55,227 bases of DNA from Tubiluchus corallicola (Eukaryota > Priapulida > Priapulimorpha > Priapulimorphida > Tubiluchidae). Shown here one piece after another: positions 36,191 through 46,560 of the stretch (the first letter of the stretch is position 1; the number at the start of each line of letters is the position of its first letter). Where the stretch lies: positions 64,001 through 119,227 of the forward strand of contig JAQGDQ010000651.1 in assembly GCA_030141605.1 (NCBI GenBank), written 5' to 3'. Position numbers and translations under genes: made by a program. The notes under the pieces were generated by a model, which was not told where the DNA came from, made no database searches, and saw only the letters and a list, made by a program, of their open reading frames with translations.

Positions 36191-37552
36191 TACATAAAGC
36201 TTAAGAAAATTTCGATGCATGGTGTGACAAACCATCTATTATTTACGATATTTTTGTTTACTTGTTTGTCACCTTTTCATTTCACAGTCAAGTTCTTTAT
36301 AGTGATAGCGGTAGCACTTGCTAGTGTAATTTGCTTACATTAAATTAGTCACTATAGTAGTACTGTATTGTTAGCGTAATTAGTGTAGTAGTGTAGGAGT
36401 CCTACTAACACCCCCCTCGTCATGTGGTTGTGTTCTGCAATACCTGCAATAGTCGCGGCTTATTTCAAATGTGTGAAACCCGTACAGGTATGAAGTGTAC
36501 ATGATACATACGTTACAGCTATAGTCTGAGACGTGCAACCTGGCAGTCAGTCGGCCGTTGTTGAAAGGCCTAGGTCACGTAAAATGACCATCGTCTGATT
36601 TTCACATGTCTGTGAAAAGACAGTCAAAAATGTCGAATAGCATCGTCGATGTTATAGTGCAGTAGACGTCACTATTTCTTTTGTCAACAGCCATTGCTTA
36701 CAGTGCTAACGGGTCTTTGTCGAGTACGTTGTCTTGATTTGATGAGGTGGTTACCGTTACCGTCATTGTCTGAGGATTCGTTCAAACCTGAAGTCACGCT
36801 AAAGTTCATGGTGGACAGTCCATTGTTGGTAGAGCAAACCATAGTTGGTAAATCCATGGATGTTACCCCACAGGTTAGCAGCTGCAGTTTCACACAATGT
36901 TCATGGAGTGTCTGGTAAGACAAGACTTTTGTACTTTTGCTCAGCGTTTGCTAGCTAGCATAATTCCGTTTCTATATGGTCATCGTTGGATTGCCGTCAT
37001 CGAGAGTGCGTCATCATTTGCACGTGCTACCCCCACTAACACCTCCCTTCTCTATTATTAGACTAGAGAATATATTTGCTGTACTGTGATTAATTGTTAT
37101 TGTTAACTATTTCTTTTCTCCTGGTTAAAGTAGTAATCAATTAAATTTTGTTATATACAGCTTAATAGTTGGTTTGGTATTCTATCTACCATCGAATATT
37201 ACTAGCTCATTAAGACTCCTAGGCTCGGGTTCCGCGTGCCCCCGTATGAAACAACAAAGCCTTAGCCCGACTCCAGGATTCTAATAGTAAATTATCTAAC
37301 TCTATGGAACCCCAGAACCATGTATTACACCTCGTCTATAGGGCGGTCGTGCCTGCCTTTCATGACATTGAGACTCAGAGCACGTAACTTATAGACATGG
37401 CGTCACACATGGCTTGCATCGGTCGAAACGCTGTATAAAACGTGTAATTTAAACTCCTGCGATGACCGTTAGGCTCAGCCATTTTAATGGTAGGTCGTTT
37501 GAAACAAGTTTTGATAACATGAAGTGAAGTTTAAAAAAATAATCAGAGCAAT
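36191..37552. other. No supported gene
   Basis: Between two mobile-element blocks. Words such as ctactaacacccccctcg (36403) and cccccactaacacctccc (37031) are loosely alike, but I cannot show an LTR pair. Overlapping frames at 36684-36923 on both strands have no recognisable domain. Confidence 0.4.
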
Positions 37553-37562
37553 CGTAGCATAC

Positions 37563-38121
37563 GTTGTTGTTGGCATCCTTCTGTCTCGGAAGACAATGGA
37601 CTGTGCGCCAAGAGAGTCAGTTATTGATCACATTGATGGAGCATCAGCATCGACTGTGGCTGGGCTGTCCGATCCTTGAACCAACTGGAGTGGCTTCTCC
37701 AAGACGCACGCCTGGGCAAGGTGTATTGAAATCCTGAGTTGCCCAGACAACAGGAACCCCTTCTCTTCCTCCCTGGTGTAGTCCAAAAGAAAGCGGAGTG
37801 ATACGTTTGGCACCAGGTTGGCTGCAGGAGCTGCCAGAGTCAGTGAGCATGCTGCACTGGTCCGCCTTCGGGGCTCCACTCCTGATTTGGAAGGTTTACT
37901 CCTTTACACATGACCGTTGTGTCACTTGACCTCCTCTGCCCACTAGCCGTTGGCTGCTTGTGCAGCTCCTCCGCCTAGTGTCGAAATACAGTGTGGGCAT
38001 CCCTCAGGCCTACAGCACCTGGAATTCCTAGGCGGTCACCCATCCAAGTACTAACCAGGCTCTATGTTGCTTAACTTCGGTGATCAGACGAGAACCGGTG
38101 TTTTCAACGTGATATAGTAGC
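37563..38121 (-). mobile_element. 5S rRNA-headed SINE with LINE-derived body
   Basis: On the minus strand the element has three parts. First is a 5S rRNA-like head (38121-38008). Second is a body whose segment 37880-37670 aligns with the plus strand at about 38475-38680, the leader of the neighbouring LINE (shared words gagtggagcccc, cagctcctgca/caactcctgcaa). Third is a 3' end (cattgtcttccgagacagaa, ggatgcc) that matches the LINE 3' end (catcgtcttcatagacggac, ggaggcc near 42134-42160), finished by an AAC tail. It is flanked by cgtagcatac (37553-37562) and, beyond the later LINE insertion, cgtagaatac (42173-42182), a 10-bp target duplication with one mismatch. A 559-bp SINE3-like element that probably uses the LINE's machinery is the simplest reading. 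Confidence 0.7.
38008..38121 (-). rRNA. 5S rRNA-derived sequence (head of the SINE)
   Basis: The minus strand reads atcacgttgaaaacaccgg, then gatcaccgaagttaagcaac, ggttagtacttggatgggtg, accgcctaggaattccagg and tgctgtaggc, following invertebrate 5S rRNA closely from near the 5' end to the 3' end. The internal promoter (A box, intermediate element, C box) is well kept. The first bases (gctactatatcacg) suggest a small deletion in the 5' stem. No T-run follows at the 3' end, so pol III would read on into the SINE body. It is not a working 5S gene but a retroposed promoter. Confidence 0.85.
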
Positions 38122-38901
38122 CGTATCTGTAGTCAAAATGGTCTATTGATGCGCAACTGGCTAGGCTGTATTGGCCGAAAAGGAAGCAGATTGCGTCAGT
38201 CTTCCCTGCCCCACACTTCAGTGTGTGATAGCCTCTCATAGACAAGTCCTACACAGTGCCTCCCCGTGGCGACATACGGGCAACTGGGTACCTTGCGCCC
38301 CCAGGCTGAACTGTGAGGGCTCGGAGGAGGTCAGCCCCAAGAGGTGCGGTATGCAGGCCCGCCGGCGTGCGGACATGCCCTGGTACCCACTAACTTGACC
38401 CCCAGCTATGGGCAAATAGCCTCACTGCCTTGTGAGTATGCACTAGGCTAAAGGGAACAACCCCGACAGAAATATCGGAGTGGAGCCCCGTAGGCAGGGT
38501 GACAAGATTACCGATCATCTTCCTGGCAACTCCTGCAACCAAGCTGATGCCAGATGTATTGCTCTGCATTCCTCTGGACAACATCAGGGCGGTCAAGAGG
38601 GGGGTCTTGACGTTCGGGCAGCCCAGGATCTCCATAGTTTTCGCCCAGGCATTGCGTCATGGAGAGGACACTCCATCTTTGTGTCACACATAAAGGCACA
38701 ACACGGGAGGCAGCAGTTACGGGTTATAAGCCCACGCTCATTTGGCGAAGAGTAGGGCGCCACGGGTTGTCTCCGACGGTGGGAGGGGTATTCGAGCCCC
38801 ACTGATCAGCTACCGTCCGCCTTAAGTTGGGCAGCCCCCAGCCAATTAGGTGTTGATCCACCACGGTCTGTCTGCTTCTTGGGGGTGCAAGGAGCTTATG
38901 A

Positions 38902-39411
38902 TGTACGTCAGACAAGCAGACTGAAAACAGTTCACCCAGGAAAATAAACAGGAAAAAGAAGTTGCCAGCACTTCGAATAGCAAGCTGGAACGTAAGAACA
39001 ATGATGCCAGGACTATCAAGCGATCTTCAACAGATCAGCGACACACGCAAAACAGCTATGATTGACTCCAAACTAGAGAGGCTCAATGTAGACATAGCAG
39101 CCCTCCAAGAGACAACACTGGCTGATGATGGAACATTACAGGAGAAAAACTATACGTTCTTCTGGCAAGGAAAGGGACAAGATGAGCGGCGTGATCATGG
39201 AGTGGGATTTGCAGTTAAGACATCACTCATATCAATGGTACAACCACCTTCTGGTGGCACAGAACGTCTACTATGCATCAAAGTAAACTCTGGTACAGGC
39301 CCGGTAAATCTCATAGCATGCTATGCCCCTACCCTCACCTCAAGCCCTGCTGAGAAGGATGCATTCTACGAAGCACTTGATGCTCTGATTGGGAGGCTAC
39401 CTAAAACAGCT
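38902..39411 (+). pseudogene. LINE endonuclease, N-terminal part (frameshifted)
   Basis: Open from a stop at 38899. It contains IASWNVRTM (the Asn of the active site), DIAALQET (the metal-binding Glu) and NLIACYAPT, the first half of an exonuclease-endonuclease-phosphatase fold. There is no ATG in frame before WNVRT; the first are at 38999 and 39002. The start may therefore be non-AUG, or the frame may continue from an upstream part now broken. Near 39412 the frame shifts forward by one base, inside the segment just before GDLNARVG. The enzyme would nick target DNA to prime reverse transcription. Confidence 0.8.
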
Positions 39412-40232
39412 GTACCTACTCGGGGATTTGAACGCCAGAGTGGGTGCCTTGCACGATAATTGGCCACAATGTATTGGACACCATGGAGTAGGCAAACTAA
39501 ATGAAAATGGACAAAGGCTGCTTGAACTCTGCTGCAACCGACTGCTCTGCATTACAAATACCTACTTTCCAAACAAGGACAGGCATAAAGTTTCATGGAT
39601 GCATCCACGCTCCCAACATTGGCACCAACTGGATCTCATCATCACAAAAAGAGCTAACCTACTGAATGTACACAACACAAGAAGTTATCATAGTGCAGAC
39701 TGTGACACCGATCACTCCATTGTCATCAGCAGAATTGTGTTGAATCCTCGGACAGTTCATTATGCCAAGCCAAAAGGTTTGCCCAAGATAAACACTGCTC
39801 GTACAAAGGATGCACAGAGAACAAGCCACTTTGTCGCATCTGTAAGCACTATCCCCGGCACTGATGAAGACACGTCAGCAGAAGCCAGATGGTCATTTCT
39901 TAGCAAAAAGATCCATGCCTACGCCATTGATTCATATGGCAAAAAAACAAAACCGAACAAAGACTGGTTCGAAGCAAATCTACAAACACTGGAGCCGCTT
40001 ATCGAAGCCACAAGACAAGCTCTGATCAAGTGGAAACAGCATCCCACACACGAAAATCTCAGACTTCTACGCAAAGCCAGAGCTGAAAGCCAGGAAATGG
40101 CAAGGGTATGTGCAAACAACTACTGGCTGGACTTGTGCGACAAGATTGAACAGGCATCCTCAACTGGCAACATAAGAGCCATGTATGAAGGTATCAAGCA
40201 AGCCACTGGTCCAACTACAAAGAAAACAGCCC
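39389..40232 (+). pseudogene. LINE endonuclease C-terminal part and linker (frameshifted)
   Basis: Continues in the second frame with LLGDLNARVG (catalytic Asp and Asn), then SWMHPRSQHWHQLDLIITKR and the DCDTDHSIVISRI block ending in the catalytic Asp-His pair. A Lys/Glu-rich helical linker with RKARAESQEMARVCANNYW leads towards the RT. A missing C in the run at about 40230-40234 moves the frame back by one base, after which the RT frame follows with LKSKEGNIITDRSKQM. The two shifts cancel, so the ancestor had a single endonuclease-RT reading frame. Confidence 0.8.
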
Positions 40233-42147
40233 CCTCAAGTCCAAAGAAGGAAATATAATCACTGATCGCAGCAAGCAGATGGAAAGATGGGTTGAGCACT
40301 ACCTAGAGCTCTACTCAACTGAAAACACCGTATCTGAAGATGCCCTCAACAGTATTCCCGAGCTCCCAACTATGACTCACCTTGATGCTGAGCCCACTCT
40401 CGAAGACCTCGAAAAGGCTATAAATGCACTATCAAGTGGTAAGGCACCTGGAAACGATGCAATACCTCCAGAGGTGATAAAAGAAGGAAAATCGGGCCTG
40501 CTGCCGCATCTTCATGAGCTACTCTGCCTATGCTGGAAAGAAGGGAAAGTACCACAGGACATGAGGGACTCCAAGATAGTAACCCTCTACAAAAACAAAG
40601 GTGACCGCTCGGACTGCAACAACTACCGTGGAATATCTCTACTAAGCATTGTAGGCAAGGTGTTCGCACGTGTTATGCTGACGAGACTGCAGGCCCTTGC
40701 TGAACGAGTTTATCCAGAGTCTCAGTGTGGCTTTAGATCAGGCCGCTCAACAATCGACATGATATTCTCTGTGAGACAACTTCAAGAAAAATGCAGGGAA
40801 CAGCGTCAACCTCTGTACTTAGCTTTTGTTGACCTCACCAATGCGTTCGACCTGGTCAGCCGCAGCGGATTATTCAGTCTTCTCCAACGTATAGGCTGCC
40901 CACCGAAGCTTCTAAGTTTAATCAAGTCCTTCCACACAGATATGAAAGGAACCGTCAGCTTTGATGGAGATACATCAGAACCTTTTAACATTCACAGCGG
41001 TGTAAAGCAAGGATGCGTGCTCGCCCCCACACTCTTCGGCATCTTCTTCTCTCTCCTCCTGTACCATGCCTTCGACTCTTCATCCGATGGAGTCTACATT
41101 CATACCAGACATGATGGCAAGCTCTTTAACCTAGCCGGACTGAGGGCTAAGTCTAAGATTACACGTGTGCTCCTCAGAGAAATGCTGTTTGCTGATGATG
41201 CAGCTCTAGCAAGCCATACCCACGACGGTCTACAACGCCTTATGGACCGCTTCTCCAATGCTTGCAGAGAGTTTGCCCTCACAATCAGTACCAAGAAGAC
41301 GGAGATAATGGCTCAGGATTCTCCAATACCCCCCTCCATCTCAATCAACAACTCGCAGCTGGCCACTGTAGACAACTTCAAATACTTGGGCTCGACCATC
41401 TCACAGAACCTGTCCCTTGATGCTGAGATAAATGCTCGCATTGGAAAAGCAACAGGAGTCATGTCCAAGCTGACAAAGAGAGCTAGGGAAAACAAAAACC
41501 TTACTCTCAGCACAAAGTTGAAAGTCTACAATGCTTGTGTTATCAGCAACCTCCTATATGGCAGCGAGACATGGGCTACCTACACAAGACAGGAGACCAG
41601 ACTCAACTCCTACCACATGAGGTGCCTGCGTCGGCTACTTGACATTAGGTGGGAAGACAGAATTACCAACCGCGAGGTCCTCAGCAAGGCCAAGACAACA
41701 TCAATCTTTGCTATGCTGAGTCAGAGGCGTCTACGCTGGGTAGGTCATGTCAGACGCATGGACAAGGGTCGTCTTCCAAAGGATATGCTGTACGGCCAAC
41801 TCGAGGAAGGCACGCGTCCGACCGGTCGGCCTCGCCTGAGGTTCTCTGATGTCTGCAAGAGAGACCTCAAAGGCACTCACATAGACGTCAGTTCATGGGA
41901 AACCAAGGCAGATGACCGGCCAGCTTGGAGACAAGCAGTCAGCGAGGGCATTAAGAAGGCTGAGGAGGACAGGCATGAGAGACAACGTCAAAAGAGACTG
42001 GGAAGTAAAGCATCAACTAGTTCTCTCAATGACCCCGTTTTCACCTGTGGGGACTGCGGCAGAGACTGCCATTCCAGGATCGGGTTCTACAGCCACAGCA
42101 GACGCTGCTCCAGCTCCACTTTATGGCGCAACCCATCGTCTTCATAG
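40233..42147 (+). CDS. LINE reverse transcriptase with C-terminal Cys/His motif
   Basis: Uninterrupted frame (from ATG 40279, 622 codons). RT blocks in order: ALSSGKAPGNDAIPPEVI, NNYRGISLLSIVGKVFARVM, QCGFRSGRSTIDMIF, LAFVDLTNAFDLVS (catalytic Asp), GVKQGCVLAPTLFGIFFS, LLFADDAALAS-like block with the Asp pair, and KYLGSTIS. The post-RT part has NLLYGSETWATY, RRLRWVGHVRRMDKGRLPKD and GRPRLRFSDVCKRDLK. The last 40 residues carry CGDCGRDCHSRIG then H and C (CxxC and HxxxxC spacing), a likely nucleic-acid-binding finger. All catalytic residues I can check are present. Confidence 0.85.
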
Positions 42148-42182
42148 ACGGACGGAGGCCGACGATAGTAGCCGTAGAATAC

Positions 42183-43118
42183 ATGCTGCTACTTAAGTAA
42201 AATTTTAAATTACTGTATCTTGTCAATAAGTTTAAAAAGTTTTTTGGGTCATAATTCAACTTTGCCTTTCCTTCCCCTGATTTACTTGGCGTAGTGACGT
42301 GATGTAATGGCGCCGTCGGAACAATATTGCGGGAGATTTAAAATGAAAACAAACTAAAATTCCTTTCAACGCGAACACGTGCATAAAGTTGCTGTAAAAT
42401 ACTATAATTTTTAAGGTGATTTTTCTGAAACCTACTTCAGGTGCCCCTTTCCTTGACCTTCAAGTCTTTAAAACATACATCTTTGATGAATTTGTGTTTA
42501 TACGAAGAAAGACCTGCGCAATCATAGGACATTAGAGCAAGTTTATTTTTTATTAAATTATCCATGGTGATTACGTTTGGTAATGACATCGATGATATAA
42601 GTTGATCAGTAATAAATATGAACAGTTTGGACAATTTAATTGAATGTATCAAAGACTGTTGTTGAAAGGTCTTCAAGATGTTGAGCTGGTGTAGATAGTG
42701 GTAATGTTTGTAAAACTTTGTCAGTTACAATTGAATAGTAGGATTTGTGAACTGTGTAAAAATAACAAAACTACCCAACCTCAGAAGTCTTATTTTCTAT
42801 AATACTGCAGTCTTCCAAGCACTATCCACAGTAGTCGCACACAAATCTTGATCAGACGTCTTGTTTAGATAAAGTAAATAAACAAAATAAATTATAAAGG
42901 GCACACAAGACGACCCATGGCCAGTTCAATATTAATAAGACGAAAGTATGCAATAGCATTGTGCGAATTTTCACGTAAACAACAAAAGCTATTCTGCAGA
43001 TTCAATGTCTAATTGCTCTGACTTTATAGCTTTTATAGATCAAAACGCTGTGTATGTATCATCACATTCTGCCTATATGAATGGAAGTCGTTATAGTTTA
43101 TAAAACGCGATCAAAAGT
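42183..43118. other. Upstream region of the SLC22-like gene, no gene seen
   Basis: AT-rich. A TATAAAA at 43099-43105 lies only 14 bases before the ATG, too near for a promoter serving that start; ttatag at 43090-43095 could be an acceptor for an upstream 5' UTR exon. Nothing else recognised. Confidence 0.4.
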
Positions 43119-43364
43119 ATGAGTAATCAAGTAAAGACAACGAAGACTACGCGCTCCGTAAGTGTTGAAGACGTTCTTCTAAGTTTTGGAAGTTTTAACA
43201 GATTTCAATTGTGCGTTTTCTTACTGGCAGGGATGGGTGAAATAGTTTCTGTTTGGCATAACTTGGTACCTGCGTTTTACAATGCACCGTCTGATGAAAT
43301 AAAGTGTTGCCTTCCGTCTGGTGTGACACTTACTAATGACTCTATTCCTTGGCAGGAAGACAAG
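43119..43364 (+). CDS. SLC22-like transporter, exon 1 (N-terminus, TM1)
   Basis: The gene encodes a major facilitator superfamily carrier of the organic cation/carnitine/anion (SLC22) type, expected in the plasma membrane. Exon 1 has 82 codons: a Ser/Thr/Lys-rich start, then VEDVLLSFGSFNRFQ, the usual cytosolic lead-in of this family, TM1 (CVFLLAGMGEIVSVWHNLV) and the start of the extracellular loop with a CC pair. It ends after PWQEDK at phase 0 with the weak donor gttggt. The seven exons found give 416 residues, against about 550 for the family, so TM10-12 are missing to the right of the window. The substrate cannot be told from the sequence. Confidence 0.8.
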
Positions 43365-43904
43365 GTTGGTAGTTTAACAAACTCTACACTCTTGTGCTGC
43401 AATTATGCTAACTTGGCGAATGAATTTTACATTTAATTCATTCATTGAAAAAATGTCATTAAATTTCGTACTGTATGAATAAGTTATTCATGTGCGTGCT
43501 TTGTTTGAGAACCTGATTGGTCTTATACTGAAGCGCATATTCTACCATTTCTTCAAAAACTCTCTTATAATTATTCTAATATTAATCTAGTTTCCATATA
43601 CGTAAACATTGTGTCAGTTATTGTGAGCTAGAGCTAACAAGTGAATTCCATACATTTCAAACTTCTTAAAAGCCAAGTTCAAATTTTCAAATTCAAATAT
43701 AAATTTTAAAAAGCTGCAAGAAATGATCCTACCATCTAAAAACACATTTGGTTACTTCTTTGGATTAAAGAAAAATCCAAAGATTGAAATTCGCATTATG
43801 TTACATCGAGTGACTAAAAATATGATGTTAAAATTAGAATAGAATAAATATAAACTAGAAAACAGAGTCATAAGCTGAAGATTCTGCAATATGTTCTACA
43901 AGTG
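43365..43904. other. SLC22 intron 1, no gene seen
   Basis: AT-rich intron sequence without recognisable features before the TGCAT-rich repeat. Confidence 0.5.
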
Positions 43905-43990
43905 TAATTAAATGTAATGTAATGCAGTGCAATGCAATATTGCAAAGTAATGCAATGTAGAGTAATGGGTTACATTACACTGCATTACTT
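43905..43990. repeat. TGCAAT/TGTAAT-rich simple repeat
   Basis: Degenerate units of taatgtaatgcagtgcaatg over about 85 bp. It lies directly after the 3' end of the minus-strand LINE piece at 44000-44165 and may be that copy's 3' tail. Confidence 0.65.
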
Positions 43991-43999
43991 AGTCGCTTT

Positions 44000-44165
44000 T
44001 TAAAGATGTATTTTTGTTCTCAGCAAAATTCAAGTCACTATCAAACTTCACCCCGAGTACATTGGTAGACGTTTTTGGTTGCAGTGTGATATCGTTTACA
44101 GTGACTTCTTGGTTACAATGGCTACCTGCGTGAAACAGGTGGAATTTGTCAAAAATTGGTTTTCA
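44000..44165 (-). pseudogene. LINE fragment: end of RT (3' part of an inverted copy)
   Basis: The minus strand reads FHLFHAGSHCNQEVTVNDIT, then TSTNVLGVKFDSDLNFAE: the segment after the RT palm, where the usual wording is KYLGVxxDxxLxFxxH. It is short and in one frame. It pairs with the plus-strand piece at 44290-44850 as an inverted insertion in SLC22 intron 1. Confidence 0.6.
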
Positions 44166-44289
44166 TATGGTTATTAGTACTAACCGAGAGCTGATCTTAC
44201 ACGAGAGGATCTAAACATTTTTAGCTCCTCTCGTGTTAAATCCAAAGCGTGTAGCGGAAAAATGTTAATGGCAAATGAATAAAAGAAGC

Positions 44290-44850
44290 CAAAGGTTAAA
44301 ATGCCTGTTAAACTCTGTAACAATCAAGAAGAAAATCTACAGACAAATTCTTAATAAAGACAGTACTATCTCTTTAGAATTCTACAGACAATACCGGAAC
44401 ACTTTAAACACCACACTAAACAACGCCACATGAACACATGAAAAACATGGGACACAATGAAAGAAACTATGAGTAATCGTGTACCAAGCATATTAAACTC
44501 AAGGATGAAAATGGCATGTTTGAATCTAATGGTCAATATGTAGTTGAAAAAGTTTAATATTTATTTTGCAAGTATTAGGCTGGCTCAAAATTGCTAAAGA
44601 AAATCACAATTTCTACTGTTTGTTATTCTGACTATTTAGGAGGAGGTGTTTCACAAATTGTTTTTTCTAAAACCCGTTACACCTGATAACGTCATAACAA
44701 TTACAAACTCTAAGTATTGTCACTGACATTATACACTTGATTTCTTCACCGTTGAGCCACATATTATCCTTTCGTTTAGTTGTGGCAACCTACCAAATAT
44801 ACTCAAGCAAGCTGCTGTCGTTCCACTTCATAAAAAGTGAGATGCCACTG
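44290..44850 (+). pseudogene. LINE fragment: pre-RT linker and RT start (inverted 5' part)
   Basis: The plus strand gives a linker with KKIYRQILNKDSTI and FYRQYRNTLNTTLN, then, near 44755-44840, ILSFSCGNLPNILKQAAVVP followed by LHKK, the RT entry block of LINEs (usual wording FPxxLKxAxVxPxxKKGD). Stops separate the parts. Orientation is opposite to the 44000-44165 piece. Confidence 0.6.
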
Positions 44851-44945
44851 GCATTAATATTTTGTTATTTGCGGTTAACGGTAAAAACCTCGTGGCAGGC
44901 TTGTATTTTCTGTTGAATTTAAATTGGATTTTAAATAAAGATTAT

Positions 44946-44990
44946 TGTTGTTGTTCTTCTTCTTCTTCTTTTTCTTATTATTATTATTAT
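44946..44990. repeat. TTG/TTC/TTA simple repeat
   Basis: About 45 bp of trinucleotide units just before exon 2. It adds to the pyrimidine-rich stretch upstream of the acceptor. Confidence 0.7.
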
Positions 44991-45019
44991 ACGTTCATAC
45001 CGTTTCTGCTTTATTATAG

Positions 45020-45151
45020 GACGGTGAATGGCGGTGGTCACAGTGTGAAGTTTATGTGAATTATTCCGCTCAGCAAAGCGGAGGAGAAACAATTCCTTGT
45101 CCTTTAGGATACAACTACACTGACGATTTTGTACAAACAGCTATAACAGAA
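45020..45151 (+). CDS. SLC22-like transporter, exon 2 (large extracellular loop)
   Basis: 132-base exon, phase 0 at both ends, acceptor ttattatag, donor gtaagt. It encodes DGEWRWSQCEVYVNYS and IPCPLGYNYTDD. This is the large loop between TM1 and TM2 typical of SLC22, with the WSQCxxY and C-x-x-G-x-x-Y words, two Cys available for disulphides and two N-glycosylation sites (NYS, NYT). Confidence 0.85.
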
Positions 45152-45936
45152 GTAAGTCGTTTGCTAAAATGCTTCTCGTCAATTGATTTTTAATAATGGG
45201 TAGAAAAAAGCCGAAAAACGAATAAAAACAGTTATGTAAAATTGTGTCCTATATTGCCCTTCACTAGTCCGCGTAAATGTGTTTAAGTAAAGCTAACTTG
45301 TACCCAAATTCTGTGAGGCGATTTGTAAATTGTTGCCTTTCTTTTCGCATTTCATTTTTTTAACTTGTGACGACAATGTCGTAATCAACTCGAGTCTCTT
45401 TGTACTTTGTCACAATTATAAACTATAATTTTGAACTAATTTCGTTCCAGTTCTTTCAGACTTTCAAGTAAGCCTATGTGAAGTGTTTATGGTCCGCATT
45501 AGTAATAGAGCGAAAGTGCAGAACCCAAAAAACTAAAAAGTAAGAACGCCGCAAAAGCCTTGGCCTGCTATAGACCCGCTATATTTGAAACCGCTTTGCC
45601 CATAGTACATAGAAGTAAACAGAGATTAAATCAAATCTGATTCCGATAATGAATTATAAAGGAAAGATCTGCTAGAAAAAAATTGAAATTGATTCTACAA
45701 TAGAAAAACAAAGCATCGCAATACTGGACATGTTCACCACTGGCCGCCCTTTTACGACTTAAATCTCAAATAAAGTTTGTAACGTACATCTTTGCAGAGC
45801 TTTTCTTCCCATTAAATCAGCTTTCTCGTTTGTTTCCTAGTCTGTTCACTGGGTTTTCATTAACCAAAAAAATTGTCTAAACAAGTTTCCTACTTTGACT
45901 ATATGTTGCGGAAAAAAACTTTATTTTTTGTTCTAG
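45152..45936. other. SLC22 intron 2, no features seen
   Basis: Intron ending in ttttttgttctag. No repeat or coding content recognised. Confidence 0.5.
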
Positions 45937-46167
45937 TGGGATTTGGTATGTGGAAAAGCTTACCTAGCTGACACAGCGTCATCCATGTATTTAGTGGGAG
46001 CTATTGTAGGCATTTTCTTGTGGCCAATAATTGGAGATAATTATGGAAGGAGATTGGTAATATTGGTCTCCTACACGGGAGCTTGCATTACTGGATCAGC
46101 TCTTATACTCGTAAATACAGTTTATGGCTTGATGGCTGTGCGGTTTTTACTAGGATTGATTTTAGCG
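45937..46167 (+). CDS. SLC22-like transporter, exon 3 (TM2-TM4)
   Basis: 231 bases (77 codons), phase 0 at both ends. It starts WDLVCGKAYLADTASSMYLV, the family's conserved W-x-L-V-C lead into TM2. TM2 ends in GDNYGRR, the loop 2-3 signature of the superfamily (G-x3-D/N-x2-G-R-R). TM3 (LVILVSYTGACITGSALILV) and most of TM4 (AVRFLLGLILA) follow. Confidence 0.9.
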
Positions 46168-46363
46168 GTAAGTCAGATGTGCATGTTGTATAAGTTCCAA
46201 AACAAACATAATTTTTTGCAGTTAGAATTTATCAAATAATAACACTGTACTACTACAGCTATTTTGCTCAACCATCACGTATTCACCAATTTTTTTCACG
46301 TTTTTCAAGTAATTAAAACGAATTTAATTAAATAATTACTTATTGTAGTAGTTATACTTATAG

Positions 46364-46560
46364 GGACGAGGACTCTGCTGCTTTGTTCTAGCAATGGAAT
46401 GGTTTACTGTTAAACAACGTACATTCTTTGGACAAGCTTACTGGGTGTTTTGGGTAGTTGGTTATTGTTCCCTGCCTCTGCTAGCATTCTACATCAGAGA
46501 CTGGAAACATTTGCAGCTTGCTATCAGTGTCCCATTTATTGTATCATTTGCCATGATAGT
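46364..46560 (+). CDS. SLC22-like transporter, exon 4 (TM4 end, TM5, TM6)
   Basis: 197 bases, phase 0 start, phase 2 end. It encodes GRGLCCFVLAMEWFTVKQRT (the family's loop 4-5, usually E-x-x-x-x-x-x-R), TM5 (YWVFWVVGYCSLPLLAFYI), RDWKHLQLAIS (usual RDWRxLQ) and TM6. The acceptor is acttatag and the donor gtaagt. Confidence 0.9.

Larger units (their letters stand above)
38126..42164 (+). mobile_element. Nearly full-length non-LTR retrotransposon (LINE)
   Basis: The 12-bp direct repeat atagtagccgta flanks it at 38114-38125 and 42165-42176, which fixes both ends and shows it inserted into the 5' end of the 5S-headed SINE. It has a GC-richer leader of about 800 bp, an apurinic-type endonuclease, an RT with FADD, a post-RT domain and a C-terminal Cys/His motif. 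Two single-base frameshifts (near 39412 and 40232) break the coding region; otherwise it is open to the stop at 42145-42147. The clade is not assigned; the RRLRWVGHVRRM and Cys/His tail are typical of a widespread invertebrate group. Base composition is visibly richer in G and C than the surroundings, in keeping with recent arrival. Confidence 0.85.

Noticed and set aside
36400-37080. LTR pair based on ctaacacccccc-like words
   Set aside because: The similarity is limited to a short C-rich word; no LTR ends, primer site or duplication were seen.
38008-38121. Functional 5S rRNA gene
   Set aside because: There is no terminator, the 5' stem is altered, and it is fused to a retroposon body with its own target duplication.
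43099-43105. TATA box for the SLC22-like gene
   Set aside because: It is only 14 bases before the ATG, too near for a transcription start with a 5' UTR.
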